DNA of 64,000 nt from Psychrobacter sp. PL19. Lineage in GTDB: Bacteria; Pseudomonadota; Gammaproteobacteria; Pseudomonadales; Moraxellaceae. The stretch lies in contig NZ_JAGING010000001.1 of assembly GCF_017875835.1 (NCBI RefSeq), forward strand, positions 1,364,001 through 1,428,000. The letters run 5' to 3'. The stretch's first letter is position 1, and every line of letters begins with the position of its first letter. The notes below the pieces were generated by a model. That model was not told the origin of the DNA. It searched no databases and was given only the letters and a program-made list of their open reading frames with translations. Below, one piece after another: positions 27,906 through 37,657 of the stretch. Position numbers and translations under genes: made by a program.

Positions 27906-28607
27906 TTAAAACCACCTTATGCCACTTGGGGTAATCAAGCCATCAAGTGGCACATCCCAAGGCTGACACTGAAGTTGTTCGACCACTTGAAAATCATAGC
28001 ACCAGCCTATCTTTAAGGGTTTTTTATAGCCCGATTGATAGCCTTTGGCAAGAGTGGTGTCATAAAAACCGCCACCCATACCCATACGATTGCCACTAGT
28101 ATCGACCGCCGTTAATGGACAAATAATCATATCCAGTTCGCGCGCCCATAACAGTCTACGATGGTGATTTTGCTTCATGCCTAAGTTATGAATGCGGGTC
28201 GGTATGTTCAGTAGTTTTGTATGATAAATGGGTACGAAACGCAGCCGCTTATCCTTATTACCTAATGAACCGACCACTGGCAAATAAGGCTGATAGCCTA
28301 AACGCTGACACCAATCTAATAGCGGCTGAGTCGGCAGTTCACCAAAGCCATCATAATATAAACCAACACGCGCGTTAGCTGGCAAGCGCTGCTGTAGCTT
28401 GGTCAAATATAAACTGCCATCACGTGCGCACCGTTGACGCTCATTAGTCGTTAGTTGCCGACGCTGACGGGTAAATTGTCGTCTGGATGGGTTACTCTTT
28501 ACGCCACTGGCAGTCGTGTTTATCAAGGTATCAGTTATGACGCCTGTATCATTTGATGAGTCTGATAGTAGCGGGTCAAATTGTTGTTGGCTGGTGTTCT
28601 TAGACAT
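27906..28607 (-). CDS. 5-formyltetrahydrofolate cyclo-ligase
   Basis: 233 residues. ATP-dependent conversion of 5-formyl-THF to 5,10-methenyl-THF. The family signature NRMGMGGGFYDTTL lies in the C-terminal half, after ICPLTAVDTSG; an Arg-rich helix (RRQFTRQRRQL) lies near the N-terminus. About 30 extra Ser/Thr/Asn-rich residues precede the domain. GAGGG stands before the ATG. In enteric bacteria this gene follows the 6S RNA gene; here the upstream space is only 144 bp to fumC and no 6S gene fits. Confidence 0.9.
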   Translation of the reverse strand: MSKNTSQQQFDPLLSDSSNDTGVITDTLINTTASGVKSNPSRRQFTRQRRQLTTNERQRCARDGSLYLTKLQQRLPANARVGLYYDGFGELPTQPLLDWCQRLGYQPYLPVVGSLGNKDKRLRFVPIYHTKLLNIPTRIHNLGMKQNHHRRLLWARELDMIICPLTAVDTSGNRMGMGGGFYDTTLAKGYQSGYKKPLKIGWCYDFQVVEQLQCQPWDVPLDGLITPSGIRWF

Positions 28608-28751
28608 CAGTTACCCTCACGGACATTGAGAAATTTGTGATAAGTCATGCTATCATAATGGCGCTTTACATCCTATTTTCCTTTATGTGCAGCGGGTGTT
28701 GCACTTTTCACGGATCCGCTACTCAACAACAAACCAGCAAAGAGGGCAGTT

Positions 28752-30155
28752 ATGTCGACACAGAATCAGGCAACTCGTACCGAAAAAGACACTATGGGCA
28801 ACGTGGAAGTCCCAGTTGATGCCTATTGGGGCGCGCAAACTCAGCGCAGCCGCGAAAACTTTAAGATTGGTGGTGAGACTCTACCGCGTCCAATGATTGA
28901 AGCGATGGCAATGGTCAAAAAAGCGGCTGCGATTACCAACGCCAGCCTTAAGCGTATCGACGATGATAAGCGCGATTTGATTGTGCAAGCGGCGGATGAA
29001 GTGATTAATGGCGGTTTGACGGATCAATTCCCTTTAGTGGTATGGCAGACCGGTTCTGGCACGCAGTCGAACATGAACATGAACGAAGTGTTGGCGAATC
29101 GTGCCAATGAAATTGCCGGTTCTGAACGTGGTAGCTATCAGCCGATTCATCCAAACGACCATGTCAACCATGCGCAATCAACCAACGACAGCTTCCCAAC
29201 TGCTATTCGTGTCGCTGCTGCCCGTGAAATCAACGGCCTACTTATTCCTGCGATAAAAGCCCTACGCGATACTCTGGACAAAAAAGCCCAAGAGTTCGAG
29301 AGCATTGTCAAAATTGGTCGTACGCATTTACAGGACGCCACGCCTTTGACTTTAGGTCAAGAGTTTAGCGGTTATGTGAGCCAACTTGACCATTCATTGG
29401 TACGTATTGATAATGCCTTGCAAGGTCTATATGAATTGCCATTAGGCGGTACAGCGGTCGGTACGGGTCTTAACGCGCATCCTGATTATGCGGTAAAAGC
29501 AGCTGAACAACTGGCTACGCTGACTGAATTACCATTTGTCACTTCACCCAATAAATTTGAAGCACTGGCTGCTCGTGATGCCGAAGTATTTGCTTCAGGT
29601 GCACTAAAGACCTTAGCGGGTAGCTTAAATAAAATCGCTAATGATGTGCGTTGGTTGGCATCAGGTCCACGCTGCGGTATCGGCGAGATTACCATCCCAG
29701 AAAATGAGCCAGGCTCATCAATTATGCCGGGCAAAGTCAACCCAACTCAGTCAGAAGCCATGACCATGGTTGTCGCTCAAGTAATGGGTAATGACACCAC
29801 CATTAATATGGCTGGCGCGTCTGGTAACTTTGAGCTAAACGTCTTTAAACCAGTGATTGCCTTTAACTTATTGCAGTCTATTAAGCTATTGGGTGATGCT
29901 TGCAATAGCTTCAATGAAAACTGTGCTGCCGGTATTGAGCCTGTTAAAGAAAAGATTGACTACTATCTACATAACTCTTTGATGCTAGTAACGGCATTGA
30001 ACCGTCATGTTGGTTATGAAAATGCAGCAAAAATCGCTAAGACGGCTTATAAAGAAGACAAAACGCTTAAGCAAGTGGCCGTAGAATTAGGTTTGCTGAC
30101 TGAAGCGCAGTTTGATGAGTGGGTAACGCCTGAAGATATGGTCCATCCTTCTTAA
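28752..30155 (+). CDS. fumC: Fumarase, class II
   Basis: 467 residues. Iron-free fumarate hydratase of the TCA cycle. Recognised by [18 protein letters not shown] at the N-terminus, the [12 protein letters not shown] motif, the TNDSFPTA segment and the superfamily signature [16 protein letters not shown] lies before the ATG. Length is normal. It is divergent from the cyclo-ligase gene. Confidence 0.97.
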   Translation: MSTQNQATRTEKDTMGNVEVPVDAYWGAQTQRSRENFKIGGETLPRPMIEAMAMVKKAAAITNASLKRIDDDKRDLIVQAADEVINGGLTDQFPLVVWQTGSGTQSNMNMNEVLANRANEIAGSERGSYQPIHPNDHVNHAQSTNDSFPTAIRVAAAREINGLLIPAIKALRDTLDKKAQEFESIVKIGRTHLQDATPLTLGQEFSGYVSQLDHSLVRIDNALQGLYELPLGGTAVGTGLNAHPDYAVKAAEQLATLTELPFVTSPNKFEALAARDAEVFASGALKTLAGSLNKIANDVRWLASGPRCGIGEITIPENEPGSSIMPGKVNPTQSEAMTMVVAQVMGNDTTINMAGASGNFELNVFKPVIAFNLLQSIKLLGDACNSFNENCAAGIEPVKEKIDYYLHNSLMLVTALNRHVGYENAAKIAKTAYKEDKTLKQVAVELGLLTEAQFDEWVTPEDMVHPS

Positions 30156-30182
30156 GCTATTGAATCGTTTATTGAGCACAAA

Positions 30183-30217
30183 AAAGACCTTGTCACGTTG
30201 TGTGGCAAGGTCTTTTT
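30183..30217. terminator. Terminator between fumC and mipA-like gene
   Basis: AAAGACCTTG-type stem (30183-30196 with 30202-30215, one wobble) with an A-run before and a T-run after, suited to both convergent genes. Confidence 0.88.
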
Positions 30218-30242
30218 TTATGCTGAGTATCTAAAAAATATT

Positions 30243-31058
30243 TTAGAACTTATACAACAAACCAATCGTAGTATTTGACTCAGTACGTGAGTCGACTAGC
30301 GGGCTATCGTATTGCTCATCAGAGAGGTAGTTAAAGCTCTGACTGGCAAATCCTGCCAATTTATCGTTGATATCGTAGTTGGCACTGACGCTAATATAGG
30401 GACTAAAGCTTTGATCAGGTGAGTAAGCGGCTACACCGGTACGTGATGATTCCTCGTTACTAACACCATAGTAATATTCGTTATAATTTTCATCATTCCA
30501 CTCAACACCAATGCTTGGATAAACGGTTAATTTATCTCTAGTGAATTTAGTAAGGTAGGTCAAGCGGCCAATGCTACCATCACTACGTCCTAAAATATCA
30601 GTAGCAATTTGACCACGGAAGCCACCGATAGGCGTGCGGCGCAAATAGGTTATACCGGCAGCAGCTGACGCTTTACGTTTATCAAGACGGGAAAGTGCGC
30701 CGTCAGCATCATCAGGATCAAACTCACTACCAGCAAGTTGGGCGTAGGCGGACAGCTCATTGATACCATCATTGATTAGGTACGCGCCAGCTTGTGCACC
30801 GCGTGCGTAGATCTTGTTGTTATCATAGAATACACTCGGCAGTACACGTACTTCTGTACCGTCTGTATCATAGGCTGAGTCTGTGACCATGACATTTAAT
30901 CCAACACTTAATTCTGCATCGGGATCAGCCGGTAGGTTGTTGTCAAAGAGCGCAGCATTCGCCATACCCGTCGCGCTTAACAAGGCAGTTGCTGTCAAAG
31001 TAGCAAACAAGGTGCGATTGCTCATAATAGAGGGTGTTGATAGTGATAGTTTAAACAT
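30243..31058 (-). CDS. MipA/OmpV-family outer-membrane protein
   Basis: 271 residues. A signal peptide ends at about residue 35 (LLSATGMANA). The mature protein has alternating aromatic beta strands, GAQAGAYLINDG, GFRGQIATDILGRSDGS and LTVYPSIGVEWNDENYNEYYYG, which is the hallmark of MipA/OmpV, and it ends with Phe. Members act as scaffolds for murein enzymes or as small outer-membrane channels; the role here is not known. The start at 31058 gives a long signal peptide; Met12 is an alternative. Confidence 0.85.
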   Translation of the reverse strand: MFKLSLSTPSIMSNRTLFATLTATALLSATGMANAALFDNNLPADPDAELSVGLNVMVTDSAYDTDGTEVRVLPSVFYDNNKIYARGAQAGAYLINDGINELSAYAQLAGSEFDPDDADGALSRLDKRKASAAAGITYLRRTPIGGFRGQIATDILGRSDGSIGRLTYLTKFTRDKLTVYPSIGVEWNDENYNEYYYGVSNEESSRTGVAAYSPDQSFSPYISVSANYDINDKLAGFASQSFNYLSDEQYDSPLVDSRTESNTTIGLLYKF

Positions 31059-31152
31059 AGTCAGGTCTCACAAGCAGGTAGGAGAAAATTAAATTAGGCT
31101 TCTTTTATTACTCAATATTGAGCGCTTAGCAGTAATAATTAAACGCAGTTAC

Positions 31153-32190
31153 TTACTTAATGGTTGCCAGTATTTGTAGCATTTGGTTGTGAATGTCCTG
31201 CCACCACCAGATAAAACCGATGGTGACTAGTAGCATGGTTATCCAAGGAAGTATCTGCCAAACGATGGCAGGCTTGATTGCTGCAGCCGTTATGGTTTTA
31301 GAGTTACTGTTGACACTAAAATCGGCACTATTGTCTTTGTTAACAGAAATATTATTAACAGTAACCGCATCAAACTGAGTATTTACACTGGTATTGTCAT
31401 CCAAGTTTACAGGGATATTGCTGTCAGTATCAGCATAAATAGTACTATTGTTTCTATATTCATTATTAACAGAGTCATTATCAATAGAGTCATTATCAAT
31501 ATTGCTACTATACGAATGACTTCTATAATAGGTCTGATAATTCACTATAGATGCTTGTAGTGCAGCCGCACGCTGTCGATAAGCAATACCAACGGATAAC
31601 GCAATTACCAGACCGGTAATCGCCCCGCCAATGTGCCCTGCATTATCGATACCGGGCACTGCAAAGCCATAAACTAGGTTAATACCCATAATAAAAATAA
31701 GACTTCTTAGATTCAGTATCATGCCATTCACAGACATTTTAAAGAAGGTCGCTATCAATAACGCCGCTCCGATACCCATGATGCCACCAGACGCACCAGC
31801 AGATATACCGGGCTGCGCCGTTTCGTCTAAAATACCTTGCCATGTGACATAACTGTTGAGCAGATTACCACCAATTGCTGCCAATAAAAACAATGCCAAA
31901 AACTTAGCTGAACCAAACATCGGCTCTGCAATCTGACCAAAAAAGTACATGGCAAAGCCATTGAACAGTAGATGCATCAAGCCAATATGCAAAAACCCGC
32001 TACTGACCAGTCGCCAAGGCTCATCGCCCATAGTATAGGGTAGGGCATTGGCACCCCACTTCAATAATGCCGCTATTGACGGATTATTAGCATCAACACC
32101 AGACAGCACCTGTACGATATATAATCCGACAAAGCTGATTAATAATAAAGTAGTGATAGGTGCGGTTTTGAACAGTTGCTGGATAGTCAT
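31153..32190 (-). CDS. Rhomboid-family intramembrane serine protease
   Basis: 345 residues. Six-helix rhomboid core with HLLFNGFAMYFFG, the nucleophile Ser134 in GASGGIMG and the catalytic His186 in NAGHIGG. After helix 6 there is an unusual insert of about 90 residues rich in Asn, Asp and Ser, then one more hydrophobic helix at the C-terminus (WITMLLVTIGFIWWW). A longer frame would start on TTG; I chose the ATG at 32190 although no clear ribosome site is visible. It follows lldD on the same strand. Confidence 0.88.
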   Translation of the reverse strand: MTIQQLFKTAPITTLLLISFVGLYIVQVLSGVDANNPSIAALLKWGANALPYTMGDEPWRLVSSGFLHIGLMHLLFNGFAMYFFGQIAEPMFGSAKFLALFLLAAIGGNLLNSYVTWQGILDETAQPGISAGASGGIMGIGAALLIATFFKMSVNGMILNLRSLIFIMGINLVYGFAVPGIDNAGHIGGAITGLVIALSVGIAYRQRAAALQASIVNYQTYYRSHSYSSNIDNDSIDNDSVNNEYRNNSTIYADTDSNIPVNLDDNTSVNTQFDAVTVNNISVNKDNSADFSVNSNSKTITAAAIKPAIVWQILPWITMLLVTIGFIWWWQDIHNQMLQILATIK

Positions 32191-32288
32191 AAAACGAGAT
32201 ATCAATCAAAAGGTATAGGTAGAGTATAAAGGGTATGGATAGTATAAAGAAAGCTATCAAAACGTCTCAGTGCCTATCTTGTTTACAG

Positions 32289-33497
32289 CTACCAGCGCAT
32301 AGGTGCCACATAAGGCAAGGCAGTTTTAAGGTGCTCGTAGGTACCCTTGACTAAGATATCATCGCGCACTTCATTGATATCGGTATGACCACAAAATGCC
32401 ATGCTGATATCGCATTCTTTATAAATCAGCTCAAGTGCTCGGCGGACGCCATCCTCGCCATAGGCGCCAAGACCATATAAGAATGCGCGGCCAATCATTG
32501 TACCATTTGCGCCTAACGCCATCGCTTTGAGTACATCTTGCCCAGAACGAATACCACTATCGAGCCAAATCTCAATCTGACTGTCCTCAGCGCGCACCGC
32601 TTGTACGATATCGGCTAAGGATGAAATGGAAGAGGGCGCACCATCTAATTGACGGCCACCGTGATTGGAGACCACCAGCGCATCGGCACCGCTACGAGCT
32701 GCCAGTACGGCGTCTTCCGGCTCCATAATACCTTTGATAATTAACTTGCCACCCCACATGTCTTTGATTCGGGCAACATCGTCCCAGCTCAGCGCAGGAT
32801 CGAACTGCTCAGCCGTCCACGCTGATAGTGATGAGATATCTTCGACATTCTTAGCGTGACCGACGATATTACCGAAGGTACGACGCTTGGTGCCCAACAT
32901 ATTCATACACCATTCGGGCTTGGTCATCAGATTTAAGATGTTGGCAAGCGTTGGTTTTGGTGGCGCAGACAGACCATTCTTGATGTCTTTATGACGTTGG
33001 CCGAGTACTTGTAAATCGGCGGTCAGGATTAACGCTGAGCAATTGGCTTCTTTGGCGCGGCGAATCAGATTGGCTATAAAGTCCATATCGCGCATCATGT
33101 ATAGCTGAAACCAAAAGGGGGCACTGGTATGTTCTGCCACATCTTCAATAGAGCAAATACTCATAGTCGATAGTGAAAACGGTACGCCAAATTTCTCTGC
33201 TGCCTGTGCTGCGAGAATTTCTCCGTCTGCCCACATCATGCCAGTAAAGCCAGTCGGTGCAATAGCAACCGGCATTTTTACTGGTGTACCCAGCATTTCA
33301 GTAGCAAGTGAGCGCCCTTCCATATTGACCAACACCCGCTGACGCAGTTTAATACGGTCAAAGTCAGTTTCGTTATTACGGTAGGTGGTCTCGGTCCATG
33401 AGCCTGAGTCGACATAATCATAAAACATGCGCGGTATTTTTCGTTGTGCCACACGCCGTAAGTCTTCAATTTCAGTAATTTTGCTCAAATCTTTCAT
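32289..33497 (-). CDS. lldD: FMN-dependent L-lactate dehydrogenase
   Basis: 402 residues. Alpha-hydroxy-acid dehydrogenase fold. Tyr26 lies in FYDYVDSGS, FMN/active-site residues include Lys255 in IIKG, and the catalytic SNHGGRQLDGAPSS carries His279 and Arg282. It oxidises L-lactate to pyruvate and passes electrons to the quinone pool. AAGGAAG stands before the ATG. It lies downstream of the lactate permease gene, with a hairpin and a short microsatellite between them. Confidence 0.94.
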   Translation of the reverse strand: MKDLSKITEIEDLRRVAQRKIPRMFYDYVDSGSWTETTYRNNETDFDRIKLRQRVLVNMEGRSLATEMLGTPVKMPVAIAPTGFTGMMWADGEILAAQAAEKFGVPFSLSTMSICSIEDVAEHTSAPFWFQLYMMRDMDFIANLIRRAKEANCSALILTADLQVLGQRHKDIKNGLSAPPKPTLANILNLMTKPEWCMNMLGTKRRTFGNIVGHAKNVEDISSLSAWTAEQFDPALSWDDVARIKDMWGGKLIIKGIMEPEDAVLAARSGADALVVSNHGGRQLDGAPSSISSLADIVQAVRAEDSQIEIWLDSGIRSGQDVLKAMALGANGTMIGRAFLYGLGAYGEDGVRRALELIYKECDISMAFCGHTDINEVRDDILVKGTYEHLKTALPYVAPMRW

Positions 33498-33546
33498 GGA
33501 ATCTTCCTTGGTGCTGATGTGGTGACCACTTAATAATTATGATGTT

Positions 33547-33570
33547 GTCGCTGTCGCTGTCGCTGTCGCT
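33547..33570. repeat. GTCGCT x4 microsatellite upstream of lldD
   Basis: Four exact 6-bp copies lie about 50 bp upstream of the lldD start, in the lldP-lldD spacer. Confidence 0.85.
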
Positions 33571-33627
33571 GTCATTGATATTCTATCGTTAATTATTGAA
33601 CTACACTATGGTATCTATGACATAAAA

Positions 33628-33660
33628 CAGACGCTATCACAATGAATATAATAGCGTCTG
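33628..33660 (-). terminator. Intergenic hairpin between lldP and lldD
   Basis: CAGACGCTAT (33628-33637) pairs with ATAGCGTCTG (33651-33660). On the minus strand it is followed by TTTTATG. It could partly end lldP transcripts and so set the lldP/lldD ratio. Confidence 0.55.
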
Positions 33661-33717
33661 TATAAGGGCTTATGATGAATTGATACGGTTCAACTGGTTT
33701 TCTAGTACAGCGTTCTC

Positions 33718-35478
33718 TTATTGGGCAACGGCTTTTTTACCGGTTATGGCCATGAGTCCAAAGAATGCTATTGGCCAGATGACAGCCAAGACCCACCACC
33801 ACATTTGACCAAAAATAATAGCCATGCCGATCAATCCTGCCTGAACAACATAGTAGGTCATTGCGATCAAGGTTTTGCGAATAACATAGCCTTCTTTGTC
33901 CATCAGGCCAACCACTGCGCAAGCAGCAACTACGTTATGTACCGCAATCATATTACCAGCTGCACCGCCTACCGCTTGTAGGGCTACCACTTGTGCAGCA
34001 AGGTCGGTATTGAAGCCAATTTGACTGGCGGTGGACCACTGAAAGTAAGAGAACATCATATTACTGACGGTATTGGAGCCTGCAATGAACGCACCCATCG
34101 CGCCAATCCATGGCGACACTAATGGCCAGGCATTTTGAAAGGCACCCGCAGCACTTTCAGCCAGTAATATGGGCATTGCGGGTAGCGCTGTCGCTACTTC
34201 AGCGGCTGAACCAGAGTTGATGAATACTTGTACCATAGGTACCGAAAACAGCAAGGCTGGTGCAGCCGCTACCATGGTTTTTGCCGAACTGCTCCAACTA
34301 CGTTTTACAGCTTGTCCATTCATTTTGAACAGCAAGATACAGGTTAAGGAAGCAATAATTAGAATGGCACCTGGAGAGTAGGCAAGCTGTATTTTACTAG
34401 AAATAGTCGTACCAAAAAGATTACTAAACTCTATGGTGGTCAAATCGCCAGTCAAAAATGCTTTAAGCGGTGCAATCACTCGAGTGATAATTAATAAGCC
34501 AATAACGATAAGATAAGGAGAAAACGCCCGAACCAAAGAAAACTTCGGCGCAACGGTATCATCATACTTTTCTTCAGGTAGCGAGCCTAGCCAGTCTTTA
34601 TCCCATTTGGCGCGTGGCGCAAAATCGAAGGTGTCTTTAGGCATCAAAAAGCCGCGTTTCGCTGCTGGAAGTACGATCATCAGACCAATGAAACCACCAA
34701 CCAGCGATGGGAACTCAGGACCTAGATATTTGGCCACTAAAAAGTAAGGAACGGTAAAGCTGAGACCGGCGAATATAGCAAAGGGCCATACTTTGAGCCC
34801 TTCAACAAAGGAGCGTTTTTTTCCAAAGAACCGAGTCAAAAATCCACTTAAAAGTAACGGAATCAAAAAGCCGACTAGCGCATGTATCAGACCAATATTA
34901 CCGGTAATTTGTAATAGATAATTTTCAGCTGAGAGTGGCGCAATAGCTTGAGTGATATCTTGCTTATCATTGATGCCAGTCCAAACGCCAAGTAATACTG
35001 GTGTGCCAACAGCCCCAAATGATACGGGTGTTGATTGAATGATTAGCACCGCCATAACTGACGCCATCGCTGGGAAACCTAAAGCCAACAGTAGTGGTGC
35101 ACCGATAGCAGATGGCGTACCAAATCCTGATGAGCCTTCTACCATCGAGCAGAATAACCACGCCACAATGATTACTTGAATACGTCTATCGGGTGAAATA
35201 TCCATAAAGCCTTTACGGATAGCGACAATAGCACCCCCTTCTTTTAAAGTATTCAGCAATAAAATAGCGGCAAATACAATAAACAAAAGTGTGAGTGCGA
35301 CGATGATCCCATTGACGGTAGCGGCCGCCACTTGGGCACCACTGGCCTGCCATACGAATAGGGCTAACAGCGCGGTCACTAAATAGGCAACGCCCATAGA
35401 TATTTTGGCCGGTAGTCGCATGACCACCAGCAGTACGAGAACAACTAAAATTGGCGCTAAGGCCAGAAAGGTATACAT
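33718..35478 (-). CDS. lldP: L-lactate permease
   Basis: 586 residues, about 14 membrane segments. LctP family: ALAPILVVLVLLVVMRLPAK at the start, MVEGSSGFGTPSAIGAPLL, AVLIIQSTPVSFGAVGTPVL, and IGAMGAFIAGSNTVSNMMF in the second half. It carries lactate (and perhaps glycolate) with protons. The longer frame begins on TTG; the ATG at 35478 has AAGGA 8 nt upstream. First gene of a leftward lactate unit with lldD. No LldR-type operator was noticed upstream, so regulation is unclear. Confidence 0.94.
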   Translation of the reverse strand: MYTFLALAPILVVLVLLVVMRLPAKISMGVAYLVTALLALFVWQASGAQVAAATVNGIIVALTLLFIVFAAILLLNTLKEGGAIVAIRKGFMDISPDRRIQVIIVAWLFCSMVEGSSGFGTPSAIGAPLLLALGFPAMASVMAVLIIQSTPVSFGAVGTPVLLGVWTGINDKQDITQAIAPLSAENYLLQITGNIGLIHALVGFLIPLLLSGFLTRFFGKKRSFVEGLKVWPFAIFAGLSFTVPYFLVAKYLGPEFPSLVGGFIGLMIVLPAAKRGFLMPKDTFDFAPRAKWDKDWLGSLPEEKYDDTVAPKFSLVRAFSPYLIVIGLLIITRVIAPLKAFLTGDLTTIEFSNLFGTTISSKIQLAYSPGAILIIASLTCILLFKMNGQAVKRSWSSSAKTMVAAAPALLFSVPMVQVFINSGSAAEVATALPAMPILLAESAAGAFQNAWPLVSPWIGAMGAFIAGSNTVSNMMFSYFQWSTASQIGFNTDLAAQVVALQAVGGAAGNMIAVHNVVAACAVVGLMDKEGYVIRKTLIAMTYYVVQAGLIGMAIIFGQMWWWVLAVIWPIAFFGLMAITGKKAVAQ

Positions 35479-35824
35479 TATTAACAATCCTTGTTGATAT
35501 ATGTACCAGCTTATTATTGTTACTAAGCTTGAAGTCAGGATGACTATTTTTTAGCGTTAAATCTATTGTAATCCATTACAACGGCTCACTATAGCACCAA
35601 CTTCGCATGAGTTACTAGCGGTAACAGCTGCGCACAGCACCACAATATTGTTAAAATATTAAGGATGTCTAGATTTAAAAGTAGCTATTAATAGGCCAGC
35701 TATTAGACTTCATTAAACTTGTATTTTTTATACTGAACTGATCGAAAGTTAAGAGTTTGATAGGCATAGATTTTTTTCTAATTAGCATAAAAAGCTGACT
35801 AGAGCGTCAAGATAATAAAAGTCT

Positions 35825-35884
35825 AAAATTTATACCAGTAGTACCCTGACACAAATGTATCTATTTTATTTTGAACAGGCGATA
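35825..35884. mobile_element. Degenerate right half of the IS630-end MITE
   Basis: AAAATTTATACCAGTAG followed by an AT spacer and TTTATTTTGAACAGGCGATA resembles the right half of the copy at 42028-42169. The rest of the spacer 35479-35964 shows no gene. Confidence 0.35.
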
Positions 35885-35964
35885 ACAGATAACAGATAAG
35901 TGATCACTCGCTTGTGGCAGCGGCTAGAGTGGTCGAATAACCCTTAATTCAGTTAAACGTCAGA

Positions 35965-36297
35965 TTACAATAATTGCTGCAAATCCATCACTGAAAAAGG
36001 ATAGTTTAATCGCCTAGAGGGGGTCAGCAGTACTGGTATGGTGGTAGCAAAGGCCATCATTAATGGTTCATCGAAGTCGGCAATATCGACATGTTGGTAA
36101 GTAATCGGTTGCACCGCTTGAAAACGTAGCATAAGGTTTTCAGCTTCAGTACATAAATGACAGCCAGACGTACCTAATAACCACCAGTCATTACTATGTT
36201 CTGGCGTGTCAAGATTAGGTAAGGCCTGAATAATACGCGCTCTTAGTTGTTTTATAGAGTCATGGCTATTCATATTTACGTTCATGTTGGTACTCAT
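35965..36297 (-). CDS. Glutaredoxin-like protein (DUF836 type)
   Basis: 110 residues. Small thioredoxin-fold protein with the redox motif CHLC in WLLGTSGCHLCTEAE, then HVDIADFDEP and a cis-Pro segment TTIPVLLT. The N-terminal 15 residues are Met/Asn-rich with several possible start Mets, and no strong ribosome site decides between them. Role in thiol redox is inferred from the fold. The 455-bp spacer 36298-36752 to mtgA holds no supported gene. Confidence 0.78.
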   Translation of the reverse strand: MSTNMNVNMNSHDSIKQLRARIIQALPNLDTPEHSNDWWLLGTSGCHLCTEAENLMLRFQAVQPITYQHVDIADFDEPLMMAFATTIPVLLTPSRRLNYPFSVMDLQQLL

Positions 36298-36752
36298 ATC
36301 TGGATTCAGATTTTTATTGGCATTGTAGATAACTATTGTAGCTGGGTATGTTAGGTAGGTATTTTGGCTAGCAATTACCCCAAAACAGAGTTTTTTTATT
36401 GTGAGCTATAGTCAAATATCAAGAAATTAATACCGCTGGGTTATTGGTATATGATAAAGAAACCGGGCAAATAATGACAGTGATTGTGAGATTAGGTAAG
36501 ATAGCCTGCTGTTTATTGTTATAGTCAAAGACCTATAAATCCGCTATCGTGTCACCTGTGCTCGACGAAGCGACTTCATGAAGCCCGGCTACCGTCTGAG
36601 TGTAGCAGCATAGTATTGGCAAAATAATATTAACAATATGGCATCAGTAAAAGTATTGCAATACTATTTGTCCGACTGTTCTATTTGCTCAAACATGGTC
36701 TTATCTACTTGACTATGTTGACACTTTTTTTAATTATTTGGATATTGCGCAC

Positions 36753-37439
36753 ATGACAAGTTCTGGCAGATTTATCAAACGGCTATTTTTAGCAGCAGTG
36801 CTATTATTCGTAGCTTTTCATGTGCTGGTCGCGGGGTTGCTGATCGTTTGGAAGACTCAGCCGATTAACAATAGTATGTTTATGCTGACCTATCGGCTCA
36901 CTGGTGGTAGTGTGACCCAAACCTGGGCTGAGTACGACGCGATTGCCAAATCAGCCAAGCAAGCCGCTATCGTCAGTGAAGATTCGACCTTTAGCCAACA
37001 TAACGGCTTTGATTTTGATGGTATTTCAGCAGCCATGAAAAAAAATGAAGCGTCTGGCAAAATGTCGGCAGGTGGCTCGACCATCACTCAGCAATTGGCC
37101 AAAAACCTATTCTTAACCTCGCACCGTTCTTATGTACGTAAAGGCGAAGAGGCTATTATTACCGTAATGATTGAAACCTTGTGGGACAAGCAGCGCATCT
37201 TAACTGCTTATTTGAATGTGGCCGAGTTTGGTAATGGTATCTATGGTATTGACGCCGCCGCCCATCATTATTTTGATAAGTCTGCCGCCACCCTAAATCG
37301 TGATGAGTCAGCGTTACTCATTGGCATGCTCACCAATCCGAAATATTACGAAGACAACCGCAGTGACAGAAGCCTGCGTAATAAACAACGTATTATCAAA
37401 AAACGTATGAAAAATGCCGTACTACCGCAAACTGCTTAG
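36753..37439 (+). CDS. mtgA: Monofunctional peptidoglycan glycosyltransferase
   Basis: 228 residues. One N-terminal membrane helix (about 10-32), then a GT51 transglycosylase domain with the catalytic Glu76 in SEDSTFSQHNGFD, GGSTITQQLAKNLFL and the later AYLNVAEFGNGIYGI. It polymerises lipid II at the inner membrane. A longer frame starts on TTG; I chose the ATG at 36753. No penicillin-binding domain follows, so it is monofunctional. Confidence 0.94.
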   Translation: MTSSGRFIKRLFLAAVLLFVAFHVLVAGLLIVWKTQPINNSMFMLTYRLTGGSVTQTWAEYDAIAKSAKQAAIVSEDSTFSQHNGFDFDGISAAMKKNEASGKMSAGGSTITQQLAKNLFLTSHRSYVRKGEEAIITVMIETLWDKQRILTAYLNVAEFGNGIYGIDAAAHHYFDKSAATLNRDESALLIGMLTNPKYYEDNRSDRSLRNKQRIIKKRMKNAVLPQTA

Positions 37440-37465
37440 TTCTTTTAATCTTCAAACTCAAAATG

Positions 37466-37549
37466 TAATATCAATAAAATAATATCAATAAAATAATATC
37501 AGTAAAATAATATTAATAAAATAATATCAGTAAGATACTGTCAGTAAAG
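37466..37549. repeat. 14-bp tandem repeat, six copies
   Basis: Six consecutive 14-bp units (consensus TAATATCARTAAAA), the last two more degenerate, fill the spacer after mtgA. AT-rich and without hairpin or spacers. Confidence 0.85.
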
Positions 37550-37657
37550 TAATAACGGTGACGCCATTAAGATATACAGTTGTAGTGTGGTCAAGTTGCG
37601 GTAATATGGACTATAGTTACTGTTGATAGTAATCAATAATAATAAGGGAGCAGTGGC

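Noticed and set aside
28608..28751. 6S RNA gene upstream of the 5-formyl-THF cyclo-ligase gene
   Set aside because: The spacer to fumC is only 144 bp and shows no long imperfect hairpin of the 6S kind.
35479..35964. LldR-type operator upstream of lldP
   Set aside because: No palindrome of the expected TGGT/ACCA type was seen.
36391..36530. Two TATAGTCAAA motifs as ends of another MITE copy
   Set aside because: They are in the same orientation rather than inverted and the interior does not match the family core.
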